DNA from: SMYC01 sp965197495 | Lineage (GTDB): Bacteria > Acidobacteriota > Vicinamibacteria > Marinacidobacterales > SMYC01 | NCBI GenBank assembly: GCA_965197495.1 | Contig: OZ240210.1 | Span: 5,704,001-5,768,000, forward strand | Direction: 5' to 3' | Length of the DNA: 64,000 nt | Shown: positions 27,143 through 35,145 of the stretch, one piece after another | Layout: each line of letters starts with the position of its first letter | Position numbering within the stretch: position 1 is the first letter of the stretch | The notes under the pieces: model-generated | Told to the model about the DNA's origin: nothing | Database searches by the model: none | Seen by the model: only the letters and a program-made list of their open reading frames with translations | Made by a program: the position numbers and the translations under genes

Positions 27143-27307
27143 CTAGTCCCCTGTATCAGTAGTTCGTCACATAAATCTCGGGCCCTTTTGCGCGCTGGCT
27201 TCGTTGCTCCTCCTGGAAATATCTAGATATGACTGCGTCGTCACGCCTCGCCAGCCCACAAAATGACCTCGAGCTTTATGCAACGAACCACTGTTACAGG
27301 GGACTAG
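27143..27307. mobile_element. MITE-like palindromic element with long inverted repeats
   Basis: The two ends of a 165-base stretch are inverted repeats of about 48 bases: CTAGTCCCCTGTATCAGTAG at the left and, on the other strand, CTAGTCCCCTGTAACAGTGG at the right, followed by GTTCGT and CATAAA in both. If CTAG is counted as a target duplication, the element core is 27147-27303 and resembles IS5-type insertions, which favour CTAG. It lies in the 301-base gap between the two genes 24077-27139 and 27441-28307; the rest of that gap shows nothing. Confidence 0.65.
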
Positions 27308-27440
27308 ACTTTCTATATCTTCCCCGGCCGTCCATCATGGATGGGCCAAGCGCGTAGGCGCCCGTTCTCGATGGCGATGCGTGTGTTGTGCGAAAAACCG
27401 GTGCTTCCGCCAGTTGGCCAGGGGAGCTCGGTGGCGGACG

Positions 27441-28307
27441 TCACCTTGTCGGCATGCCCCTGAGTCTCGAATCACTTCTGAGCTCGACGAGGTGGGTTTC
27501 GGGGTTCAACATGTAGGCCTTCCCGGTCGGATCGACGGGAACGCTTTCCAGAAACCCGGTGCCGATAAGCTCTTGCCAGCCAGTTGGATAGCGGCCGGCG
27601 CGCTGATGAAACGCCCCGACCACCTTTCTCAAGAGATCCATCTCATCAAGGGCGTCGAGTTGTTTCAAGTGGATGGTGGCATTGTCCTGTTGCTGGCTTG
27701 TCTCCGCACTCTCATACAGCATCTGCCACAGATGCCGAGCCGTCTCGCGGTCCCCACCCCGGGTCAGCATGCGACTCGCGGTGGCGACCATCCAGTACGG
27801 CGCTCCGGAGAGCTTGCTCCCCTCCAGGAAGACCTCCGCCGCCTTCTTGTAGTTGTTCAGGAACCAGAAGTAGATGAACCCCTTGTCGAGGTAGAAGCGC
27901 CAGTGCTCGGGGTGCTGCGCGATACCTTTGTCGATGATCTCGATACCTTTCGAAGGCGATCCCGCACCCGTGGGGAAGGGCTCCGAGAGAAACGTCGCTC
28001 CATAAGAGTAGGCGATCTTGAAATTGGGATCGAGCTCGATGGTGATATTGAGCAAAGGCTCGAGAAGATCGTAGTCCTTATTCGTCGCCTGGAGGCGTTT
28101 CCCGCCGAAGTACTGCACCGTTCGGAGCCAGTACAGATCCGCGGTGACACTGTCGAATCCCAGGAGCACGCGCTTCATCGCGTTGCCGCTGTCGACGTAG
28201 AGAATCTCTTCCGTCGCGCGATACTGCCCAAGAGATTTATCGATACGAGACTGGATTCCGTAGACCGCGCCGAACAGCAGCACCAGTGCGGGGAGACGAA
28301 AAGTCAT
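27441..28307 (-). CDS. TPR-like protein of an ABC export operon
   Basis: 288 residues from the ATG at 28307, which overlaps nothing but starts six bases after the permease stop. A membrane anchor is at residues 1-18 (MTFRLPALVLLFGAVYGIQS). The rest is helical repeat (LEPLLNITIELDPNFKIAYS, GIEIIDKGIAQHPEHWRFYLDKGFIYFWFLNNYKKAAEVF and YWMVATASRMLTRGGDRETA), with a C-terminal tail holding GWQELIGTGFLESVPVDPTGKAYMLNPET like that of pilin-linked proteins. It is last in an ATPase-permease-TPR operon and may help the exporter or act at the membrane surface. The substrate is unknown. Confidence 0.65.
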   Translation of the reverse strand: MTFRLPALVLLFGAVYGIQSRIDKSLGQYRATEEILYVDSGNAMKRVLLGFDSVTADLYWLRTVQYFGGKRLQATNKDYDLLEPLLNITIELDPNFKIAYSYGATFLSEPFPTGAGSPSKGIEIIDKGIAQHPEHWRFYLDKGFIYFWFLNNYKKAAEVFLEGSKLSGAPYWMVATASRMLTRGGDRETARHLWQMLYESAETSQQQDNATIHLKQLDALDEMDLLRKVVGAFHQRAGRYPTGWQELIGTGFLESVPVDPTGKAYMLNPETHLVELRSDSRLRGMPTR

Positions 28308-28312
28308 CCTGG

Positions 28313-29080
28313 CTACTTGAGATTCCGGTCCCTGAAGATCCAGGTGGAGACCACGAGCAGGAGTGAGATGTAAACGAGCCCGTAAGCCATCGCCCACCCG
28401 ACCTGGGAAAGCGGCAAGGGCGCTCCGGCGACCGCCTGAGCTTTAATATCGAAGTTCTTGAAGTTGGGCAGCACGTAGTACAAGGCTGCCGTAATCTGCG
28501 GCAGAAAGTCCGAGTCGACGATGCTGTCGAAGTTCTTGAGATCGCTCGAGTAGTAGCCCGTGACGTAGGTGAAGCCTGTGAAGAGCCCTGCGAGAGTCGG
28601 AGAACTGAACGTGCTGAAGAGGATCGCTACACTCACGAGCACCACCAGCTTCACATAGATGAGCACGATGGCTTTGAGCAGGCCCGACTCGAAGGGCTCT
28701 CCCATGACGAAGAGCAGCAAGAAGAAGCCGGCGCTCATGATGGCGACGTTTACGAGCAAGGTCAGACAAAGACCGAGGTACTTGCCGAGAATGAACTGCT
28801 CTCGGGAGATCGGTTTGGGGAGGAGACTGTAGAGCGTGCGCTTTTCGATCTCCTTCGATACGAGGCCGATGCCGATGAAGACGGCGATCACCATGCCGAA
28901 CACGGAAATCGACGCGAGCCCCAGATCCTTGATGATCTTCACTTCTTGGTAGACCGAGATCGTCCCGAGGATGTAGGAGCTCGCGATCATGAGAAGCGCG
29001 AAGAGCACGAGATTGTAGAGGACTTTGTCACGAACGGTCTCCCGGTAGGTGTTCAGGGCGATGTAGCCGATCCGATTCAT
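28313..29080 (-). CDS. ABC-2 type transporter permease
   Basis: 255 residues with six transmembrane helices: YNLVLFALLMIASSYIL, ASISVFGMVIAVFIGIGLV, the cytosolic-loop motif EIEKRTLYSLLPKPISREQFILGKY, TLLVNVAIMSAGFFLLLF, LVVLVSVAILFSTFSSPTLAGL and a last helix SQVGWAMAYGLVYISLLLV. The loop with PKPISR is characteristic of ABC-2/GldF-NosY-type permeases. The start overlaps the ATPase stop by four bases (ATGA), which shows coupling. It would form the membrane half of an exporter with the ATPase at 29077-30024. Confidence 0.85.
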   Translation of the reverse strand: MNRIGYIALNTYRETVRDKVLYNLVLFALLMIASSYILGTISVYQEVKIIKDLGLASISVFGMVIAVFIGIGLVSKEIEKRTLYSLLPKPISREQFILGKYLGLCLTLLVNVAIMSAGFFLLLFVMGEPFESGLLKAIVLIYVKLVVLVSVAILFSTFSSPTLAGLFTGFTYVTGYYSSDLKNFDSIVDSDFLPQITAALYYVLPNFKNFDIKAQAVAGAPLPLSQVGWAMAYGLVYISLLLVVSTWIFRDRNLK

Positions 29081-30024
29081 TTCGGACCTTTCTCGGAGAT
29101 CTCGGCGACGAAATACTCCTCGAGGCTCTGCTTTACCGGCGTCACCGACAGGAGCCGCGCGCCGCCGCCTGTCAGGGGACGCAGGGCCGCGTCGAAATCT
29201 TCCCGGCGGGCGAATACAATCCGTACGTGAGTACCGGATTTCTTGATCTCGATCGCTTCGCCAAGGAGCTCGGCCTCGAGCGCCTCACTCAGGTTCTCAG
29301 CCTCGACTTCGATAGCCTGGATGGAAACGTCGAGGATTTCAGTAAGCCGCCCTATCTCCACGAGCTTCCCCTCGTTCAGAATCGCGACGCGATCGCACAG
29401 CTGCTCGACGTCGGGGAGGATATGGGAGCAAAAAAACACGGTGACCCCTGAATCACGAAGTTCTCGTATCAGAAGCGTCATCTCACGCCGGCCGAGAGGG
29501 TCGAGTCCCGACATCGGCTCATCGAAGAAGACGACTTTGGGGCGGTTGATCAACGCTTGCGCGATCCCGAGACGCTGGGTCATACCTTTCGAGTACTTCC
29601 GAAGCGCTACGTCACCGGACGCGGTCATGCCGACTTTATCGATGAGTTCCTCGACGCGCGTTCGGCGCTCGGTCCGGCTCAACCCGAAGAGCTGTCCGAA
29701 GTAATTGAGGAGCTCCCGCCCCGTCAAGTAATCGTAGAAGTACGGTTGCTCGGGCAAATAGCCGATCTCGCTCTTCGCATCTCGATCGCCGATGGGCTTT
29801 CCGAGGATTTTGGCCTCGCCCTCCGTCGGGAAGACCAGCCCCATGAGGAGCTTCAGGGTCGTCGTCTTCCCCGCACCGTTCGGTCCGATGAGCCCGAACG
29901 TTTCACCCTCTTCCACCTCGAGCTCGAGATGGTCGAGAGCCCGGAGCTTCCTTCTCGAAAACGATCCGACCACGTAGTCTTTCGTGAGATTTATGGTCTG
30001 GATCACGGTCGAGTGGGTTTTCAT
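29077..30024 (-). CDS. ABC transporter ATP-binding protein
   Basis: 315 residues. Walker A GPNGAGKTTTLK, Q-loop IGYLPEQPYFYDYL, signature LRKYSKGMTQRLGIAQAL, Walker B KVVFFDEPMSGLDP, and H-loop SVTVFFCSHIL are all present and intact. The last 80 residues (from about 225) are an accessory domain with an EVEAENLSEALEAEL segment. CcmA/GldA-type ATPases of this kind drive ABC-2 exporters. The ATG at 30024 has GGAG three bases upstream, a short spacing. First gene of the operon with the permease and the TPR-like protein. Confidence 0.9.
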   Translation of the reverse strand: MKTHSTVIQTINLTKDYVVGSFSRRKLRALDHLELEVEEGETFGLIGPNGAGKTTTLKLLMGLVFPTEGEAKILGKPIGDRDAKSEIGYLPEQPYFYDYLTGRELLNYFGQLFGLSRTERRTRVEELIDKVGMTASGDVALRKYSKGMTQRLGIAQALINRPKVVFFDEPMSGLDPLGRREMTLLIRELRDSGVTVFFCSHILPDVEQLCDRVAILNEGKLVEIGRLTEILDVSIQAIEVEAENLSEALEAELLGEAIEIKKSGTHVRIVFARREDFDAALRPLTGGGARLLSVTPVKQSLEEYFVAEISEKGPK

Positions 30025-30135
30025 GGCTCCGCGAGCCGCGTAGGCTCGTCTCAGGTTGGTTTATCGAGCGTTAAGTCATTTTAGCATAACGTGCCGAGAG
30101 CCGAATGCCGCGCGCATTGAGAAAAATTGCGGGAG

Positions 30136-30690
30136 CTACTGGAGCGCTACCGCACCTGCCGGAACGGGGCACGGCATCATCACTCCAGTCGGATCTTGGA
30201 AGATCGCTCCCACCGATCCTCCCAGGAACGAGCGCACGCCGGTCAACCCGATCTGAGACGGCCCCGCAACGTAGCAGTAATCCACGAGCGAGGCAGGGTC
30301 ACAGATCGCTGGATTCACGCTCGGTGCGACGACGTTCACCAGGTAGTCACGACGGTAGCCGGCCTTGTCATAGGGAGTAAGCCGGCCGAGATCGCCGGCG
30401 AGAAACTGCGGTGCTTGAGCTGGGTAGCTGGGAATGCAGATCGCGCCGCCTCCTTCTTTGGTCATGCACATCAAGTCCGCTGCGAAATAGCCGCAGTTCG
30501 AGGCCGCGTACGCGACGTTCGCCGACAGGACCGAGCGCGTATCCCCGATCGCCTGGGCCTCGTTGGCCGAGATGCGGGCGCGGAGAAGATTGGGGATGGC
30601 GATGGTGGCGATGATACCGATGATGGCCACGACGATGAGGAACTCGATGAGCGTGAACCCACGGAGTGATTCGACCTTGTGTCGCGCCAT
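30136..30690 (-). CDS. type IV prepilin-like protein (second copy)
   Basis: 184 residues from the ATG at 30690 (another ATG at 30696 lies only one base after the G-run and is less suited). Leader peptidase site: LRGFTLIEFLIVVAIIGIIA, with the G-F-T-L-I-E motif and a phenylalanine-first mature protein. The mature globular part has four cysteines (NCGYF, MCMTKE, AICIP and ICDP, DYCYV). The pilin-like C-terminal region LTGVRSFLGGSVGAIFQDPTG matches the neighbour closely. Two tandem prepilins imply a pilus or a type II secretion pseudopilus, but no assembly genes are in the window. A GC-rich hairpin at 30734-30763 lies in the 89-base spacer. Confidence 0.9.
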   Translation of the reverse strand: MARHKVESLRGFTLIEFLIVVAIIGIIATIAIPNLLRARISANEAQAIGDTRSVLSANVAYAASNCGYFAADLMCMTKEGGGAICIPSYPAQAPQFLAGDLGRLTPYDKAGYRRDYLVNVVAPSVNPAICDPASLVDYCYVAGPSQIGLTGVRSFLGGSVGAIFQDPTGVMMPCPVPAGAVALQ

Positions 30691-30733
30691 TGGCATCCCC
30701 CCAAGCCGACGTTCGTCTCGTCTTCACGACTTT

Positions 30734-30763
30734 GGGGCGGCGCCCTCGAAAGAGCGCCGCCCC
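30734..30763. other. GC-rich hairpin between the two prepilin genes
   Basis: The arms GGGGCGGCG (30734-30742) and CGCCGCCCC (30755-30763) enclose an inner CTC/GAG stem with a GAAA tetraloop. No T-run follows on either strand, so it is not a standard terminator. It may stabilise the upstream prepilin message and set a lower level for the second copy. Confidence 0.6.
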
Positions 30764-30779
30764 AACACTACGCTATCCG

Positions 30780-31313
30780 TTACTCGAGAAAAACTGAGGC
30801 AGCAACGGGCGGGCAAGCAACCAGCTTCCCCGCCGGATCCATGTAAATCGCACCGCTGGCGTGGCCCATAAAGGCACGCACACCCGACAGACCGAGGTTG
30901 GTGGGAACGGCGTGGTAGCAGTAGTCCAGAAGGCTTTTCGGGTCGACGTTAGCGCTCGGCGACTTCACGAGTACCCCGTCTTGGAAAGTGCGCGTGTAGC
31001 CGGATTTGTCACCCAGACGGGCGAGGTCAGCGCCGAGGAAATCAGGAGCGGCGGTCGGATAGTTTGGGATGCCGACTTTGTCGCAGCCGGCGCCTATAGA
31101 GCAGAGCTTTGTTATGTTCCCGAAATATCCACCGTTGGCGGAGGCGTACGTCTGCTCGGCGGAGATCACCGAACGGGTGTCGCCGATCGCCTGAGCCTCA
31201 TTGGCCGAGACGCGTGCCCGGAGCAAGCTCGGGATGGCGATCGCGGCGATGATGCCGATGATCGCCACGACGATCAGCAGCTCGATAAGGGTGAAACCTT
31301 TTTTGTTCCTCAT
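30780..31313 (-). CDS. type IV major prepilin-like protein
   Basis: 177 residues. GGAG precedes the ATG at 31313. The prepilin signal MRNKKGFTLIELLIVVAIIG has only six leader residues, typical of type IVa pilins, with glutamate at +5. The conserved helix continues IPSLLRARVSANEAQAIGDTRSVISAEQTYASANGGYF. Four cysteines are spaced like those of the neighbour gene. Transcription probably starts from the sigma-54 site at 31469-31485. It is likely the main pilin subunit and polymerises through the hydrophobic N-terminal helix. Confidence 0.92.
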   Translation of the reverse strand: MRNKKGFTLIELLIVVAIIGIIAAIAIPSLLRARVSANEAQAIGDTRSVISAEQTYASANGGYFGNITKLCSIGAGCDKVGIPNYPTAAPDFLGADLARLGDKSGYTRTFQDGVLVKSPSANVDPKSLLDYCYHAVPTNLGLSGVRAFMGHASGAIYMDPAGKLVACPPVAASVFLE

Positions 31314-31468
31314 TGTCTTTTCTCTCCTTCGAAGCCCCGCTCGCTCGCGGGATTGTGATTGCTTACCCGCCTCCCCCCGGCCCTATGGATTCCCCAACCT
31401 CGGGGCCAACGAATGGCGCCTGCGGTAAGCAAGAAACCAAATCAGTTGCCTGAATCAGTCCGGTCTAT

Positions 31469-31485
31469 AGCAACCTCCGTGCCAG
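31469..31485 (-). promoter_or_regulatory. sigma-54 (-24/-12) promoter for the prepilin genes
   Basis: On the minus strand CTGGCACGGAGGTTGCT reads TGGCAC-N5-TTGCT, a complete match to the RpoN consensus TGGCAC-N5-TTGCW with the required GG-GC spacing. The predicted start lies near 31458, giving a leader of about 145 bases before the prepilin ATG at 31313. PilA genes are commonly controlled by the NtrC-family activator PilR and RpoN, so the site fits the gene. Confidence 0.85.
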
Positions 31486-31515
31486 TCGGTCGCGAACCAA
31501 GGCAGCACCGAAAAT

Positions 31516-31549
31516 CACATATAATTATAGCTCGTTGAGCTAGTTATAG
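31516..31549. other. AT-rich palindrome upstream of the sigma-54 promoter
   Basis: TATAATTATAGCTC and GAGCTAGTTATA are imperfect inverted repeats around GTT (31519-31548). It lies 34 bases or more upstream of the sigma-54 site, where enhancer-binding activators may bind. The rest of the 371-base stretch 31314-31684 shows no gene. Confidence 0.35.
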
Positions 31550-31684
31550 GGATCTGCCACCCCTCCGAACCGAAACGCCTGGTGCTACGGACGTAGGCAA
31601 CTTGCACTTTTTGGCAGTCACGGCGCGCAAAATTTTGGCCCACGGGGTGCAGATCGGGTGACGCTCGTCGTTCGGGGTGTCGTG

Positions 31685-31862
31685 CTACCGCGGGCTGTAC
31701 TTCTGCAGGAGCTAGGCGGAACGACCGCAAGTTCATGTGGAGAAGCTTTGCTGCCTGCGTCTACACGCCGCGCGCGCGCTCCATCGCCGTAGACAGGAGA
31801 CGCTTCTCGACGCTCGCCACGCGCTCACTGAAATCGACCCCTTCCTCGGGAAAGATCTCCTC
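31685..31862 (-). pseudogene. C-terminal remnant of an NtrC-type sigma-54 activator (Fis helix-turn-helix)
   Basis: Minus-strand codons give EEIFPEEGVDFSERVASVEK, then RLLSTAMERARGV, a TAG at 31761-31763 where relatives have Gln, and TQAAKLLHMNLRSFR, followed after a one-base shift by LLQKYSPR and a TAG at 31685-31687. This is the linker, Fis-type recognition helix and tail of a PilR/NtrC-like regulator. The ATPase and receiver domains are absent. It sits just upstream of the sigma-54-dependent prepilin operon, so it is probably the decayed end of a former pilin activator gene. Recognition is from motif memory, not a search. Confidence 0.6.
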
Positions 31863-32047
31863 GCCGGAAACGCTCTCGCGGTTCACCGCTGCCTCGCCGT
31901 CTTGCCTGAGCTTTTCTGTACGTGGATCCAACGGGCGGGCAGATCGGTTGCCCGATTCCTGGTGCGACGGTATTCCTCGAGTAGTCGAACTCGAGCTAAT
32001 ACGCTGTGGGGGGCGCCGCCCCGTTTTGCGTTTTCGCGCCTTTTCGT

Positions 32048-33094
32048 TCAAGGCTCTTCCAGCTTCCAGAAATCGATACCGGAAGCCTGCTTTCCCACCT
32101 CTATGACTGCACGCCGCTCGAGGTCTTGAAGGTCGTAGACCTCCACGAGTCCTGGGTCGCCGCCCACGCCCTCGACGGTGACGAAGGCGAAGCGGCTATC
32201 GGGCGTTATGGTCACGCCATGAGTGATCTTGTTCGTGCAGCGAATGCTCTTGCGCTCCTTGCCTGAGTCGAGATCCCAAAATGCCGTGGAGTGATTGGAC
32301 TTCTCCGTGACGACGAGCGTCTTCCCGTCCGGGCTGACTGCGAGATTGTAGGGGCCAGCATTCGTGTGGAAGCGCCGGCCGATTCTCCACCGCTTCAAAT
32401 CGACTTCGACGACTTGGCTCGCGCCGTTGAACGCGACATAGGCCAAAGGTTTCGTCGGGTGGGGCTCTACCCAGGTCGGCTTGACCGTTCCGCTGCCGTC
32501 GTCGAGGGTAAGCTTCAACTTCCGGCTCACGGCGAGCGTCATCGCGTCGATCTCGAACAGCTCGTTCGACATCATCGCCACCGAGTAGGAGAATCGTCCA
32601 TCGGGGCTCACTCGCGATCCGTGAGGCATGATGCCTTGTTCGATTTGCGCGATTTCGGTCATCGAGACCGTATCGATAACCGAAACGTTGCTTCGCACGT
32701 GATCGCCATGGAGATTGAAGTTGACGACGAACAGAAAGCCTGTCGTTGGGCTGATGTCCATCGTCGCGGGGAAAAGCCCGACCTGGGTGTCTGCGACGGC
32801 GACGTCGACGCCCGCTTCATATTTGAAGACGTAGCCATACGGCATGCCGTGCGCGATCGAGACGAACCAATAACGGCCGCCGGGCGCGACTTTGATGCCG
32901 TGAGGGCCTTCGATCTCGTTCGGGAAGATCCCGACAGGGATACGCTTCACGAGCTCGCCACCCGCCGGTCCGAACTTTATGAGGTCCACTGTATCGTCCG
33001 ATTCGGCCGCGACGTAGGCGTAGTAGTTGGCCGTCACAGGATCGCCCGCATAGGACGGGGCTGCGAGGAAAACGAAGGCTAGAAGATTTCTCAT
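32048..33094 (-). CDS. YncE-like seven-bladed beta-propeller exported protein
   Basis: 348 residues from the ATG at 33094, overlapping the upstream stop as ATGA. Signal peptide: MRNLLAFVFLAAPSYAG. Blade motifs repeat as PHGIKVAPGGRYWFVSIAHG, MDISPTTGFLFVVNF, PHGSRVSPDGRFSYSVAM, YNLAVSPDGKTLVVTEKS and HGVTITPDSRFAFVTVEGV. Domain family: YVTN/40-residue repeat, cytochrome D1 heme-binding-like propellers. Periplasmic; function unknown. It is the last gene of a three-gene operon with two LVIVD proteins. Confidence 0.85.
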   Translation of the reverse strand: MRNLLAFVFLAAPSYAGDPVTANYYAYVAAESDDTVDLIKFGPAGGELVKRIPVGIFPNEIEGPHGIKVAPGGRYWFVSIAHGMPYGYVFKYEAGVDVAVADTQVGLFPATMDISPTTGFLFVVNFNLHGDHVRSNVSVIDTVSMTEIAQIEQGIMPHGSRVSPDGRFSYSVAMMSNELFEIDAMTLAVSRKLKLTLDDGSGTVKPTWVEPHPTKPLAYVAFNGASQVVEVDLKRWRIGRRFHTNAGPYNLAVSPDGKTLVVTEKSNHSTAFWDLDSGKERKSIRCTNKITHGVTITPDSRFAFVTVEGVGGDPGLVEVYDLQDLERRAVIEVGKQASGIDFWKLEEP

Positions 33095-35145
33095 GGCATG
33101 CTCCCAGACGATCGGTCTCCGCTGTCCGCGAACCGCACGGCCCAGAGCCCGCTGTGGAAATCCGAAAAGAAAATGACGCCTTTGTGCGGTTGAGGTCCCC
33201 ATACGAAAGGCGAGTTGGGGACGTAGCCAGCCGTGTCGTCCGAATAGAATTTCGCTATCTCGCGGCCTTGGCGATACAGGTCACCCACGAGCTCGCCCGA
33301 GACGTCCACGATTCGAAGCCCGCCGTTGAAGTAGGCGACGTACATAATCTCTTGTTCCCAATCTATCCAAAGGTTGTGGGGGCCAGCTTCGGGAACGCGG
33401 TAGCGGGCGATTTCCTTGGGCTCGGCCAAATCCTCGAACTCGAGCACATGGATCCAGCCCATGGCGCGCGAAGCGCTCCGCTCCTCCCACGCGATGATCG
33501 GTCCGGGCACTCGGGGGTTGACGGGATGTGCTTCGTCGCCCGCGATGACATAGAACTTGCCCGTCGACGGGCTTCGGAAAGGCCATACGGCGTGGTTCCA
33601 CCCGGTGAGCTGCGGGAGACGGCCGACCTCGACGGGGTTGGCCGGAGAGCCTCCGTGGCCGCCGCCCCCGACATCGACGAGCACAATCCCGTCGCTGTTG
33701 CCGGCTTGAAACACGATGCCGTCTCTGACCCAGACATCGTGCACGGAGCGGCCCGGACTCTTGCCTTCGAAACGCGAAACGCGGAAAGGGTTGGTCGGGT
33801 CTTCGATATTGATGACATCCCAGCGCCGTCCGTTGTTGATCGCGAAAACGTGGTCCTCGTAGAGAAAGACATTGTGCACGCCGCCCGTGAGCTGCTCGTC
33901 GAATCGCGAAACGATCTCGGGAGCGCGCGGGTTGGACACGTCGAGCACAACAAAGCCGTTGCGGCGATTGGAAGCGCCTTCGCGTGTGATGACGGCGTAG
34001 CGCCCGTCCTCCGTGACTTTCACGTCGTTGACCGTCCGCGCATCGACTTGAACTTCCGCGATCCGCTGCATGTTCGCAGGATCCGTCACGTCGAAAAACA
34101 GCGCGTGCCCGTCCGCGTTCCACGTCCCGAGGATCGCATAGTCACGTCCGTCGAGGCCCTCCCAGACCCAGAGATCCGATGTGATGCGATCGCGCACGGG
34201 AGCTTGGCCTACGAACTCGAGCTCACGCGACACGTCACGGGGTGCGATCCGCACGGTGGCGCGTGCGAAGCGGTCGCCCGAGGTCGCGAGCACCGTATAG
34301 AGGCCGGCCTGCTCCGCTACGAAGCGGCCATCGGGGAGAATCTGTGCGGGTGCCCCGGCACCCATCGTCTCCGCACGGCTCGGATCCGGGTGCGACTCGA
34401 GCGCGAAGCGGACGGGAGCGTCGGCGGGCGCAACAAGGAAGCGGATCACATCGCCGGTGCGCGCCTCCGGCTGAGACGCCGTGAGGCGAATCGATGTCAC
34501 GGGATTTGGCACGACGACGAGCTCCCGTTCCGCATAAATGCCGCCGTCGACGGACGCGGTCAGAGTCGTCGTTCCGGGGGAGAGTGCGGTCACGAGTCCG
34601 GACGCGTCGCCGGGGTAGAGATCGGGCCGCGGCCGATCGTAGAAAGGATGCGCGTGAAACGTGCCGCGAAAGAGATCGCCGAAGCCGTGTACGGATGCTA
34701 CCTTGTCGTCTTCCACCGAGAGGCTCGGACGCACGTCTTTGACTTCGTCATGGGCGTCGGTCGCAACGACATGGACGCGCACCCGCTCGCCGACGCGAAG
34801 TGTTTCGGGAAGCCCTTGTATGTCGAGCCGTGCCAGCGGCGAGGGCTGCACGGTCACCGCAATCTCGACGCGGATGCCCGGATCGTTCTCGCGATAGAGC
34901 TCAGCGTCCAGACGCTCGGCCGGGATCAGAGCCACGAGGATGGCGGTTCCCGAGCGGCGTGCCGTGACGACCCCCGAAGGCGTGACGCTCGCGGTCCGCG
35001 GCGCCGTCGAGAAGAAAATGACCGTGGCGCCTGCGTCGGCGATGGCTTCGAGGCGTGCTGTCTCTCCCACGCGTAGCTCAAGCGCTTCGGGCTGCACCGA
35101 AAGCTGCGCGCCGAGCACTGCGGCAAAGAGTAGAGTCGGCATCAT
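33091..35145 (-). CDS. exported LVIVD-repeat protein with bacterial Ig-like domains
   Basis: 684 residues. Signal peptide is short (MMPTLLFAAVLGAQ). Residues 15-310 hold Ig-like (Big_2) modules: VQPEALELRVGETARLEAIA, SVTPSGVVTARRSGTAILVAL and DGRFVAEQAGLYTVLATSGDRFARATVRI. From about 320 a propeller of LVIVD repeats follows: DGRDYAILGTWNADGHALFFDVTDPANMQRIAEV, GFVVLDVSNPRAPEIVSRF, WDVINIEDPTNPFRVSRF. The C-terminus includes the conserved GPHNLWIDWEQEIMYVAYFNGGLRIVDVSGEL. Extracellular or periplasmic; role unknown, perhaps binding. It overlaps both neighbours and is 60-70 percent similar in layout to the gene upstream. Confidence 0.87.
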   Translation of the reverse strand: MMPTLLFAAVLGAQLSVQPEALELRVGETARLEAIADAGATVIFFSTAPRTASVTPSGVVTARRSGTAILVALIPAERLDAELYRENDPGIRVEIAVTVQPSPLARLDIQGLPETLRVGERVRVHVVATDAHDEVKDVRPSLSVEDDKVASVHGFGDLFRGTFHAHPFYDRPRPDLYPGDASGLVTALSPGTTTLTASVDGGIYAERELVVVPNPVTSIRLTASQPEARTGDVIRFLVAPADAPVRFALESHPDPSRAETMGAGAPAQILPDGRFVAEQAGLYTVLATSGDRFARATVRIAPRDVSRELEFVGQAPVRDRITSDLWVWEGLDGRDYAILGTWNADGHALFFDVTDPANMQRIAEVQVDARTVNDVKVTEDGRYAVITREGASNRRNGFVVLDVSNPRAPEIVSRFDEQLTGGVHNVFLYEDHVFAINNGRRWDVINIEDPTNPFRVSRFEGKSPGRSVHDVWVRDGIVFQAGNSDGIVLVDVGGGGHGGSPANPVEVGRLPQLTGWNHAVWPFRSPSTGKFYVIAGDEAHPVNPRVPGPIIAWEERSASRAMGWIHVLEFEDLAEPKEIARYRVPEAGPHNLWIDWEQEIMYVAYFNGGLRIVDVSGELVGDLYRQGREIAKFYSDDTAGYVPNSPFVWGPQPHKGVIFFSDFHSGLWAVRFADSGDRSSGSMP

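Noticed and set aside
31741..32051. 96-residue minus-strand frame as a new small gene
   Set aside because: Its C-terminal half is the Fis-type linker of an NtrC-family regulator, which makes it a pseudogene remnant, not a new gene.
33154..35076. 640-residue plus-strand frame over the LVIVD genes (and 463 residues at 35055-36446)
   Set aside because: Opposite to real, motif-bearing minus-strand genes in a high-GC region, where long antisense frames are expected; no motifs and no ribosome sites.
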